Positions 24,121 to 32,047 of a stretch of DNA of 64,000 nucleotides are shown here, piece after piece; the stretch's first letter is position 1; each line of letters starts with the position of its first letter. The notes beneath the pieces are model-generated. The model worked only from the letters and a program-made list of their open reading frames with translations, was not told the origin of the DNA and ran no database searches. The DNA comes from Blautia luti. GTDB taxonomy: Bacteria > Bacillota > Clostridia > Lachnospirales > Lachnospiraceae. The stretch lies in assembly GCF_033096465.1 (NCBI RefSeq), contig NZ_AP028156.1, positions 367,501-431,500 on the forward strand, read 5' to 3'. A program made the position numbers and the translations under genes.

Positions 24121-25086
24121 ATGAAGACTCAAAGAAATATTATATACATAACTATAATATGTAGTGTTATATCGGCATTACTATATGCATTTTGTGTATT
24201 TGATTGGAATCCAAGTAAATGTTCTGGCGGGTATAATTGGAATACATATATATCAAATTTGATTTTAGGAGTATGGGGAAGTTCAATTATATCTTTTATA
24301 GTGGGAGTAGTGAGTTATAATGAATGTAGAAGAAAAGATATGGAAGCATTTATCTTTTCACAAAGTGATTTGTTTGTTCATTGTATGCGATTTAAGAAAG
24401 AGAATTCTATAGAATGGTTTGATGAATATGCAAAATTGTACCGAGATTTATCAAACAATTGGTCTAATATATGGTTTTTATTTGATCCGGTGCGGCAGAG
24501 ATTATTTTTAAAAGAATATATTGATTATTATGGGGATTTTATAGAGCTAACACAAGATAAATATAATTTATTAAGACAGACAGATAGCGTGGAGTGTCAA
24601 AAGAAAATATTAGATGAAATTAATGAAATAGTAATAGAAAAGAAGTCTTCTATGAAAGGAATTTGCTGTACGACAACAGAGACAAATCGTCTTACTCATG
24701 ACATGGAAATTGTAACAAAAAATATTGACGAGATTTATAGAAATAAAAATCCTTTTCATAAATATAGAATGGGTAAAACTTTATTAAATGCTACAAACTT
24801 TAAAGTGTTAGATAAGAAATATGAAAATTATTTGAACGAAATTAAAAAACAAATGGATGAGTTTAATAGTACAGAGGTTAGTTTTAAAATGCCTAAAGAA
24901 GATGCAGATTACCTAGTCGAATGTAAATATTTATCAGGATATGTATGGGGTGAGTCAAATTTTACGTCAAAGGTTAGTTGTAATTTTATTGTAGATCATT
25001 ATTTTGATATGAAAGCAAGATATGAGAGAGACTTTGAACATAAGAAACCAGACAGAAGATTTTTTTGTAAAAAGAAGACGAGATAA
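24121..25086 (+). CDS. two-helix membrane protein of unknown function
   Basis: This 321-aa protein has two N-terminal membrane helices (about residues 6-26 and 42-66). The first begins IIYITIICSVISALLYAF and the second is LILGVWGSSIISFIVGVV. A large cytoplasmic helical domain rich in Asn, Lys and Tyr follows. GGAAAGG lies six bases before ATG 24121; a TTG two codons upstream is less likely. The base composition is strongly AT-biased, as in its neighbours at 22962 and 26654. Effectors of phage-defence systems often have two or more such helices, but no known effector domain is recognised. A possible short RNA precedes it. Confidence 0.7.
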   Translation: MKTQRNIIYITIICSVISALLYAFCVFDWNPSKCSGGYNWNTYISNLILGVWGSSIISFIVGVVSYNECRRKDMEAFIFSQSDLFVHCMRFKKENSIEWFDEYAKLYRDLSNNWSNIWFLFDPVRQRLFLKEYIDYYGDFIELTQDKYNLLRQTDSVECQKKILDEINEIVIEKKSSMKGICCTTTETNRLTHDMEIVTKNIDEIYRNKNPFHKYRMGKTLLNATNFKVLDKKYENYLNEIKKQMDEFNSTEVSFKMPKEDADYLVECKYLSGYVWGESNFTSKVSCNFIVDHYFDMKARYERDFEHKKPDRRFFCKKKTR

Positions 25087-25087
25087 A

Positions 25088-25112
25088 ACTTCCCTAACTT
25101 GGGGAAATTTTC
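25088..25112 (+). terminator. weak hairpin after the membrane-protein gene
   Basis: TTCCC and GGGAA pair around TAACTTG, followed by ATTTTC. The T tract is poor. Confidence 0.4.
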
Positions 25113-25187
25113 AAAAATATTGCAATTATAGTAAATGCTACTAAGGTCTATGCGACTGAAAATCTAATTAATAAATGGAGTAGAATT

Positions 25188-25628
25188 ATGTTGAATGTGT
25201 ACCTGGGAAAAATGGACGAGGCAGTTTATTACCCACCAGTTTATTTTGATAATCGATATGAGGATGAATGGATCATAGACAAGCGGTCTATTGAGATTAT
25301 TCGAGATGTGGACAAATCCGATGTGGTAAGTGCGCATCTGATTGAAAGCCCGGTTCTTGGACCTATTTCGCCTAAGGATTTATCAGGTGGCGTAAAGACG
25401 ATATTGTTGATGTTATTTGATGAAACAGGAAGAATTTTTAATGCATCAGCATGTGGGGACAACTGTGCAAAATGGATTTTGAAAATTGCTGAAAGCAAAA
25501 ATTTGACAATTAATCTCAGACATATTATGGAATTCGGAGATGGTGAATTTGAGATGAAAATTCTGAACACCGGAGAAATAGTCCATAATATGCCGGAGTT
25601 TGTCAGCGTTGCAGGATTGTATGTATAA
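25188..25628 (+). CDS. DUF4869-type protein
   Basis: This 146-aa protein matches, from memory, the DUF4869 family of gut Firmicutes. The layout is an N-terminal MLNVYLGKMDEAVYYPPVYF, a DVDKSDVVSAHLIESPVLGPISPKDLSGGVKTILL core, then DETGRIFNASACGDNCAKWILKIAE and a final beta segment ending in FVSVAGLYV. The conserved CGDNCAKW and SGGVKT motifs look like an active or binding site, but no activity is known. It lies 11 bases before the P-loop ATPase gene, with its own ribosome site. DUF4869 genes are often paired with such ATPases, so the two proteins probably act together. Confidence 0.78.
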   Translation: MLNVYLGKMDEAVYYPPVYFDNRYEDEWIIDKRSIEIIRDVDKSDVVSAHLIESPVLGPISPKDLSGGVKTILLMLFDETGRIFNASACGDNCAKWILKIAESKNLTINLRHIMEFGDGEFEMKILNTGEIVHNMPEFVSVAGLYV

Positions 25629-25639
25629 GGTGACTGTGT

Positions 25640-26605
25640 ATGAAGGGATTGCATAAGGTTATTGTACAAAATAACAGGTTACACTATGAGTTTGACATAA
25701 AGCGAAATATTACGATTATCCAGGGCAATAGTGCAACTGGAAAAACGACTTTGATCAATATGCTGCGGCAGGCAGAAAATCTGGGAGCTGACAGTGGAGT
25801 TGATGTGAATTGTGATGTTCCATGCAGGATTTTAGAAGGCAGAAACTGGAAGGTAATACTTGAGAGTATTTCAAAGAGTATTATTTTTATTGATGAGGAA
25901 AATACTTTTATCAACACAGAGGAATTTGCTTCTGCTATTCAGAATTCAGATAATTATTATGTACTGATTACCAGAGAAAATTTATATAACCTGCCCTATA
26001 GCGTAGAAGAAATATATGGTCTGCATTCTTCGGGGAAATATCAGAATACACGAAAAGTATACCAGCAGATGTACAGGATATATTCTGATGAAAATATTCT
26101 GCCGATAAAACCGGAAAAAATAATTGTTGAAGATTCAAATTCAGGATATGATTTTTTTCATTCGGTAAGTGAAGATCAGAATCTGGAGTGCGAAAGTGCA
26201 CATGGGAAGACAAAAATTTTTGACTTGCTTCAAAAAGCGGATGACAGGCAGATATGTGTAATTGCAGATGGAGCTGCTATTGGAGCAGAAATGAACCGGT
26301 TATATAAACAATGCCAGGCAAAAAAGAATATTCATCTGTATTTGCCGGAATCTTTTGAATGGATTATTTTGAATTCAGGGTTACTCAAAGAAAATGTGAT
26401 TCGTGAAATCCTACAGGCTCCGGAAGAATATATTGAGAGCAGTGAATTCTTTAGTTGGGAGAGGTACTTTACTAAATTATTGATTGAACAAACCGAAGGG
26501 GCGTATCTGAAATACAAAAAGTCCAGATTGAATAAGGTTTATCTCCATGAAAAGAATAAGGATACTATCTTAAAGAGTATAAAGGGAATAAAACTTACGA
26601 GATAA
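25640..26605 (+). CDS. P-loop ATPase partner of DUF4869
   Basis: This 321-aa protein has a Walker A motif GNSATGKTT at residues 29-37 in an OLD/ABC-like start (IKRNITIIQGNSATGKTTLINML), and a Walker B IIFIDEEN at 81-88. No ABC signature is obvious. The middle (about 150-250) holds a second mixed alpha/beta region (EDSNSGYDFFHSV, then ICVIADGAAIGAEMNRLY) of the Toprim-like kind seen in some OLD nucleases. The acidic triad there is not clear. The C-terminus is helical and basic. The gene follows DUF4869 as a two-gene unit. Role unknown; an NTP-dependent sensor or nuclease is the working idea. Confidence 0.75.
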   Translation: MKGLHKVIVQNNRLHYEFDIKRNITIIQGNSATGKTTLINMLRQAENLGADSGVDVNCDVPCRILEGRNWKVILESISKSIIFIDEENTFINTEEFASAIQNSDNYYVLITRENLYNLPYSVEEIYGLHSSGKYQNTRKVYQQMYRIYSDENILPIKPEKIIVEDSNSGYDFFHSVSEDQNLECESAHGKTKIFDLLQKADDRQICVIADGAAIGAEMNRLYKQCQAKKNIHLYLPESFEWIILNSGLLKENVIREILQAPEEYIESSEFFSWERYFTKLLIEQTEGAYLKYKKSRLNKVYLHEKNKDTILKSIKGIKLTR

Positions 26606-26653
26606 TACTAGATATTCGGAAAGAACAATATTAGATATCAAGGATGATAGATT

Positions 26654-28756
26654 ATGAAACGATATGGATTAATGCTTAGTTGTGAAGAATATAAAGAATA
26701 TGATGATATTTGTTATTGCCACAGCGATGCGCTTCTGTTACAAGAGACACTCGTAAATTATTGTGACTATGGTTATTCAAACCTGGAATTGATCCCAGCA
26801 TATATTGATGATGACACTACCCCTGAACAAATATATAAAAAGTTATCATTACTTATAGATAATGCGGATTCTGATGATACCGTTATGTTTTATTTTGCAG
26901 GACATGGTATGAAAATTGAATCAGAAGGTTTTTTAATATTACCCAATACTAAGAAAAGTGATATTGCTAAAACAGCGATTGAGCTGAAAAAACTAAATGA
27001 AATTATGTTAAATAAAAAATGTAATTGTTTTATAATTTTAGATGCATGTCATTCTGGCCTTTCGCCTCGAGGAGAACAAATTAGTTTGTTTGTTGAAACC
27101 CTATCTGATAAAAGCTGTGTAACTTTAGCTTCTTGTTCTGAAAATGAATGTAGCTATCCTGATGAAAACTTGGAACAAGGGGTCTTTACCTATTATCTTG
27201 CTGAGGCTATAAAAGGTAGTCCATTGGAACAAACAATACTTTTGGACAAATTAAAAGTTCAAATATGCGAGAATTTGGAGGAATGGTGTTCTCAAAATTA
27301 CAAAAAGCAAACACCTACTTTAGTTGGAACAATAGTTGGAAATACGTCTATTGCAACTAGAAATTCCAAACCTTATGAATATGCAATTATTTCGTATGAA
27401 AAAAAGGAGGTTACTACAGTGGAAAACACACATTTAGAAATTACTCCATCGAATAATTCAGATATAGTTTCTCCGGCTCTTTGGCAAAGTAATTCAGGCA
27501 TAGAACTTCCTAAAGTTGCGACTTTAGATGTTATATTGAATTATAATTATCAATTGAAAACGCGGGAATTATCTGCAATTTCCCAAAATTATAATGCCGG
27601 TTTCTTTGAAATGGCATCTGAATCTATTTGGAATCGATCTATTGCTATTTTACGAAATAGAGTTTTGGCATTAGGTCTTCAGTTTGTCAGTGAAATGGTA
27701 GGAATTGACAATCTTGACTATATTCAGAACCTACCTGCTTTTGAAGTAATAAACCTAGCAATGGAGTTAGGATTTATAAATGCTACAGGAAAAATGCGAT
27801 TAACACATGCTAATGAAATAGTTCAGCATTATTTGGAGCGTGATGTTATGGAAGAAATGCCCCAAAACGAAAGTGATTCTGTTATCAGACCTTGTATACA
27901 ATATATTTTAGGATATGAAGATTCAAATATTCAAATTGAGTATACGGATTTTAGAACAAGTTTAAAAGTTGAGGATTTTTCTGGCAATCCTACAAAGCTT
28001 GAATCTCTTAATGCTAGTCCATATTTTTATAAAAAAACAACAATACGAACTTTGGTTAATTTGCTTTCATCAACGGAAGGCGCTGAATTTGAAACAGTAG
28101 AGTCAAATTTCATTTTAATAATTAAAACAATTTGGAAAGACCTTACATCAGATGATAAATATTTTTTAGGATTAACATTCAGTAAACATAAAAATGATGG
28201 AAATACTAAACTTATTTCAGCATTTACAAAAGCCTTAATGTCTGTTCGTGGTTTTGATTATGTTCCAGAAAACTTACGTTCTTTGACCTTTATTGAAGCC
28301 GCTAAAAATCTTAAAAGTATACATTATGCTATGAATAATTTTTATAATGAACCTAGTGCCGTTAAAGAATTAAATAGAATGGGAACGAAAATTCCAAAAC
28401 CAGCAATTAAAGAATGTATTAGTGCTACATTAATGGTTCTTTTAGGAAATGCTTATGGAAGATCCTTTGAGGCTATTGAGCCTGCAGAGGATATATTACA
28501 AAAACTTTCTCAAAGCGATTGGATCTATTATATCGAGCAATGTTTACCTCACGATGAAGAAGTTCTTCAAAAAATTTCTTCTGGAGGTGCGCGTGTAGAG
28601 CGTTGGTGTAATATCGTCAAAGAATTTGATCTTAAATCCTTTGAGTATCAAAATTCTAAAATACAAGAGTTTATTAAGTTTTCAGCTAATTTGGATAAAA
28701 ACAATGCCAAATCTTGTGCTAATTCATTTTATAAAAAATTAATTAATTTGAATTAA
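26654..28756 (+). CDS. caspase-like (peptidase C14) protease with large helical C-terminal part
   Basis: This 700-aa protein begins with a caspase/metacaspase fold (about residues 1-235). The catalytic His84 is in DTVMFYFAGHGMK and the catalytic Cys132 is in FIILDACHSGLSPRG. The family strands VTLASCSENE and the GVFTYYLAEAI segment follow. After a Ser/Asn-rich linker (about 240-285) comes a 400-residue helical region. One segment (VINLAMELGFINATGKMRLTHANEIVQHYL) may be a sensor or adaptor domain. Bacterial caspases of this type serve as suicide or regulatory proteases in several defence systems. The gene is very AT-rich, stands alone after the DUF4869 pair and has an AAGGATG ribosome site. 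Confidence 0.9.
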   Translation: MKRYGLMLSCEEYKEYDDICYCHSDALLLQETLVNYCDYGYSNLELIPAYIDDDTTPEQIYKKLSLLIDNADSDDTVMFYFAGHGMKIESEGFLILPNTKKSDIAKTAIELKKLNEIMLNKKCNCFIILDACHSGLSPRGEQISLFVETLSDKSCVTLASCSENECSYPDENLEQGVFTYYLAEAIKGSPLEQTILLDKLKVQICENLEEWCSQNYKKQTPTLVGTIVGNTSIATRNSKPYEYAIISYEKKEVTTVENTHLEITPSNNSDIVSPALWQSNSGIELPKVATLDVILNYNYQLKTRELSAISQNYNAGFFEMASESIWNRSIAILRNRVLALGLQFVSEMVGIDNLDYIQNLPAFEVINLAMELGFINATGKMRLTHANEIVQHYLERDVMEEMPQNESDSVIRPCIQYILGYEDSNIQIEYTDFRTSLKVEDFSGNPTKLESLNASPYFYKKTTIRTLVNLLSSTEGAEFETVESNFILIIKTIWKDLTSDDKYFLGLTFSKHKNDGNTKLISAFTKALMSVRGFDYVPENLRSLTFIEAAKNLKSIHYAMNNFYNEPSAVKELNRMGTKIPKPAIKECISATLMVLLGNAYGRSFEAIEPAEDILQKLSQSDWIYYIEQCLPHDEEVLQKISSGGARVERWCNIVKEFDLKSFEYQNSKIQEFIKFSANLDKNNAKSCANSFYKKLINLN

Positions 28757-28846
28757 CTTGTATATTTAATATATAAGATACCAGACCCCATGTATAAAAT
28801 AAGTATATGTGAAGGATATGCAAAATAATAGGAGGTTCTGTTTATA

Positions 28847-29082
28847 ATGACAGATGAAAAAATCAAAAATTCCAATGAACTGGAATTTGCTGTATTTTGT
28901 ATTGAAAATGTTGCAGCAAAGCTGGGGTGGATGCAGAACGTGTCTATCAGGCATTTACAGAAAAGAGCGATATTCTGAATGGCTATATTGTGCTAGAATA
29001 TGAAGTGCTGCATACTCAGAGCAGGGAATATATTGTAGACGATCTTCTTGATGTGATGAAAGAAAAGGAAGTGGAAGTATGA
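28847..29082 (+). pseudogene. DUF3791-type protein, frameshifted
   Basis: GGAGG precedes ATG 28847. The first 27 codons read a DUF3791 start (ELEFAVFCIENVAAKLG). The frame is then lost at CTGGGGTGG near 28921. One more G there restores VDAERVYQAFTEKSDILNGYIV and the family hallmark LHTQSREYIVDDLLDVM up to TGA 29080-29082. It is therefore an intact gene but for one missing base. DUF3791 genes often occur in pairs or near DUF3990 toxins. The overlap with the next short frame fits that arrangement. Confidence 0.8.
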
Positions 29083-29174
29083 ACGCAAATCCAATTTTGC
29101 TTCAGAAAAAGTATAGTCGTGTCATTGAATGTTTTGCAATGGGCTGTCGCATGTTGGTGCAACAGCCCATTTGA
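29079..29174 (+). pseudogene. start of a second DUF3791-like gene, truncated
   Basis: The frame opens at an ATGA overlap with the previous gene and reads NPILLQKKYSRVIECFA, the kind of start seen in DUF3791-like partners. It then runs into the inverted repeat 29139-29173 and stops after 31 residues. It marks the likely right edge of the accessory region. Confidence 0.5.
29139..29174. terminator. inverted repeat between the accessory region and the DAHP synthase gene
   Basis: AATGGGCTGT and ACAGCCCATT pair perfectly around a 14-base loop. It lies 22 bases beyond the stop of the leftward gene and may terminate it, although no strong T tract is present. Confidence 0.55.
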
Positions 29175-29196
29175 TGATACTAATATTTGTTTGATA

Positions 29197-30228
29197 TCAG
29201 CATTTCTCTGCAATATCATAAATCAGGCGTTCTGTATCTTCCCATCCGAGGCATGGGTCTGTAATAGAGCAGCCCGGAGTCATGTGGTCGCTGATGTCCT
29301 GGCGGCCTTCGAGGAGGTAGCTTTCGATCATAACACCTTTAACCAGTTTCTTGAGATCCGGGTTGTAGTTGCGGCTGTGAAGTACTTCTGTAACGATACG
29401 GATCTGTTCTTTGTACTGTTTGTTGGAGTTAGAATGGTTGGCATCTACAACAACAGCAGGGTTCTTGAGATCTTTTTTTGCATATAATGAAGCCAGATGC
29501 ATCAGATCTTCATAATGATAGTTCGGGATTGTCTGTCCATACTGGTTTACACCGCCGCGGAGAATAGTATGTGCCAGGTCATTTCCGGATGTTTCTACAT
29601 CGCACCCTCTGTAAATGAAGTGGTGCGGATGCTGTGCAGCAGTTACAGAGTTCAACATAACGGAAAGGTCACCGCAGGTTGGGTTCTTCATACCAACTGG
29701 AATATCCATACCGCTGGCAGTAAGACGATGCTGCTGATTCTCTACAGAACGTGCACCTACCGCTTCATAGGAAAGAATATCATCCAGGTAGCTGCGGTTC
29801 TCAGGGTAGAGCATTTCATCAGCAGAAGAAAGTCCTGTTTCCTGCATAACTCTCATATGCATCTTACGGATCGCAATAATTCCGGCAAGAAGGTCAGGAG
29901 CTTTATCAGGGTCTGGCTGGTGAAGCATTCCCTTGTAGCCGTCACCGGTAGTACGCGGTTTATTGGTATAAACTCTCGGGATGATCATCAGTTTATCTGA
30001 TACTTTATCTGCCACTTCTTTCAGTCTGCGCACATATTCGCAGACAGTATCTTCGTTATCAGCAGAACAAGGTCCTACAAGGACAATAAATTTATCTGAT
30101 TCACCGGTGAAGATACGACGGATTTCTTCATCACGCTGTTTCTTAATTTCTTTCAGCTCCTGGCTGAGTGGGTACTGAGATTTCAGGATCTCCGGTAAAG
30201 GGAGTTCGTGATTAATGATAATTGACAT
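29197..30228 (-). CDS. 3-deoxy-7-phosphoheptulonate synthase (class I DAHP synthase)
   Basis: This 343-aa cytoplasmic enzyme condenses phosphoenolpyruvate and erythrose 4-phosphate in the first step of the shikimate pathway. AroFGH-type motifs are present: FIVLVGPCSADN with the metal Cys, IPRVYTNKPRTTGDGYKGMLHQPD for substrate binding, GARSVENQQHR, GMKNPTCGD, AVVVDANHSNSNK with the metal His, and MIESYLLEGRQD. I start at 30228, where GGAGGAAACCGATC precedes ATG; the longer frame would include the ribosome site. No other aromatic pathway gene adjoins. Upstream of it, 30230-30580 has no gene. Confidence 0.95.
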   Translation of the reverse strand: MSIIINHELPLPEILKSQYPLSQELKEIKKQRDEEIRRIFTGESDKFIVLVGPCSADNEDTVCEYVRRLKEVADKVSDKLMIIPRVYTNKPRTTGDGYKGMLHQPDPDKAPDLLAGIIAIRKMHMRVMQETGLSSADEMLYPENRSYLDDILSYEAVGARSVENQQHRLTASGMDIPVGMKNPTCGDLSVMLNSVTAAQHPHHFIYRGCDVETSGNDLAHTILRGGVNQYGQTIPNYHYEDLMHLASLYAKKDLKNPAVVVDANHSNSNKQYKEQIRIVTEVLHSRNYNPDLKKLVKGVMIESYLLEGRQDISDHMTPGCSITDPCLGWEDTERLIYDIAEKC

Positions 30229-30581
30229 GATCGGTTTCCTCCATATAAATATCATGTGGACTTTTTTTCAGATGATAGAGAACTGTTAAGTAATATCCCA
30301 ATGATCTGAAAAGTCGTCCAGATATTTTTCGTTCTTATCAAGTATAACATGATGTTAGTTTAAAATCCAGTACTTTAACACTTTAAACTGACAAAATTGA
30401 CCGAAATAATTTTGCACGATTTGGTAAAAAGGTATAAAATAGATTGTAAAAGTGGAAATATGACAGGAAATTATATTTTGAAAATGGTGCTGGAAGTATA
30501 AGAGATTATTTTGCTCCATATTTTCAGCAGAAAATAAAAATCGCTGAAATCTGGTAAAAATATCAGATTCAGCGATTCTAT
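30229..30581. other. intergenic region, promoter of the DAHP synthase gene
   Basis: This AT-rich stretch contains, on the minus strand, a TATACT box near 30345 that could serve the DAHP synthase gene. I see no T-box, attenuator hairpin or reading frame that I can support. Confidence 0.4.
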
Positions 30582-31565
30582 CTATTTGTCTGCCGGGAAT
30601 GAGATATGGCATTGTCTGCGGATTTCATCCATCAGTTCTATTGCGTCCAGAGAACGCTGTGTATGCAACTGATTTTGTTCCTGACCGTGTACCATACGAA
30701 TGAAATGTTCTAGTTCATATTTCATGTTGTTTTCCTTATTTCTGAAATAAACGACTTCTTCTGTTCCATCATTATAAATAATTTTTACATTTTCCAGGCA
30801 GTTGATCTCATGGATCAGCATGATTCCTTTTTCGCCCTGAATTTCACTTGGGACTTTTGAATTGGTGATTTTTGAATACTCTACTTCTGCGATCATATCC
30901 GGATATTTTGCAAGAATAGTTCCTGCGCCGTCAATGTCACCGCGGATCATGTCTGAAAATCCAACAACCTGTTGAGGTTTTCCGAACAGGCAGAGCAGAC
31001 CGTGAACGCAATAGGTTCCAATGTCCATTAATGCTCCGGCAGAACAGTCCCGGCGGAAGATATTGTGGTCCTGTCCCTGAAGAAAACTGTCATAACGGCT
31101 GGAATATTGACAATAATTAATAGTTGCTCTGCGGATCACGCCTAATTTATTCATATTTGCTTTTACAGCATCCATTCCCGGATCAAATACAGAACGCATG
31201 GCTTCCAGTAAAATCACATGATTTTCTGAAGCGGTTCGGAACATTTCTTCTGCCTCCTTCTGATTCGATGCAATAGTCTTTTCACAAAGTATATGCTTGC
31301 CTGCTTTCATCATCTGGATTGCCTGTGAGCAGTGAAATGCGTTCGGACTTGCGATGTATACAGCATCAATGGTACTGTCTTCTGCCAGCGATGTTAAATT
31401 ATCATAGAATTTTGTTACACCATAAGAGTTTCCAAATTCTTCAGCGTTTTTGATATTTCTTGAATATACTGCCTCCAGTTTAAATTCTGGTACATTGCTG
31501 GCAGCACTGAGAAAATTTCTGGTAATCTTACTGGTTCCTATAGTGGCAAATCTTATTTCTAACAT
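30582..31565 (-). CDS. Gfo/Idh/MocA-family oxidoreductase
   Basis: The protein is about 327 aa. The N-terminal Rossmann fold binds NAD(P) (IRFATIGTSKITRNFLSAA). The family EKP motif appears as GKHILCEKTIASN with Pro replaced by Thr. The C-terminal substrate domain includes GALMDIGTYCVHGLLCLFGKP. Enzymes of this family oxidise or reduce sugars, inositols or related compounds; the substrate cannot be read here. I prefer the second ATG (31565), since GGAGG is only one base before the first. The gene is monocistronic, followed upstream by an AraC-type remnant that may once have regulated it. Confidence 0.92.
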   Translation of the reverse strand: MLEIRFATIGTSKITRNFLSAASNVPEFKLEAVYSRNIKNAEEFGNSYGVTKFYDNLTSLAEDSTIDAVYIASPNAFHCSQAIQMMKAGKHILCEKTIASNQKEAEEMFRTASENHVILLEAMRSVFDPGMDAVKANMNKLGVIRRATINYCQYSSRYDSFLQGQDHNIFRRDCSAGALMDIGTYCVHGLLCLFGKPQQVVGFSDMIRGDIDGAGTILAKYPDMIAEVEYSKITNSKVPSEIQGEKGIMLIHEINCLENVKIIYNDGTEEVVYFRNKENNMKYELEHFIRMVHGQEQNQLHTQRSLDAIELMDEIRRQCHISFPADK

Positions 31566-31652
31566 GTTTTCCATACCTCCTGAATAGATCTTCTTGTGTG
31601 TAAAAAATCTCTAATTTCATTTTCTGACTATCTGATATTTTATGCAAGCATT

Positions 31653-31940
31653 TTATATACTTTCTTTGGAATATTCTGTGTTAACAGTACTGATTCGTGA
31701 TTGCCGGGGCGTCATTCCATAAAGATTTTTAAAAAGCTGGTTAAAAATGTTCTGATTAGTGAAGCCGCTTTCATTCATTACCTCAGAAACAGGTAGATCG
31801 GTAGTTGTGAGAAGCCGCCCGGCATGAGAAATTATGCTTTTGCCATAGGAAATCCTTTCTTTATATTTTGGTTCTTTTTTATGTATTGCTGTAATATGTA
31901 AACAGTTTAGATATTGTCGAACAGATGAAATGTCAATATC
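31653..31940 (-). pseudogene. AraC-type regulator remnant (C-terminal HTH)
   Basis: On the minus strand an open frame without a start reads the second half of an AraC DNA-binding domain: LLTTTDLPVSEVMNESGFTN, then QNIFNQLFKNLYGMTPRQSR, ending at TAA (31653-31655). The reading continues upstream (SVRQYLNCLHITAIHKKEP) to about 31940 and beyond. However, the ligand domain and a start are absent. The MATE gene runs the other way just to the right. It is the remains of a regulator lost by deletion. Confidence 0.7.
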
Positions 31941-32047
31941 GTTGTAAAACAGGATAATTATAGCACTGGTTTTATATTGAAAATAAGGCTAAAATACAGG
32001 ATGTAACAAGGAAAACAAAGAAACAATAAAAATAATAGGAGGAAAGA

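Noticed and set aside
11463..29174. Complete conjugative element
   Set aside because: No relaxase, coupling protein or secretion genes are visible, and no second attachment copy was seen; only integrase, RepA and cargo remain.
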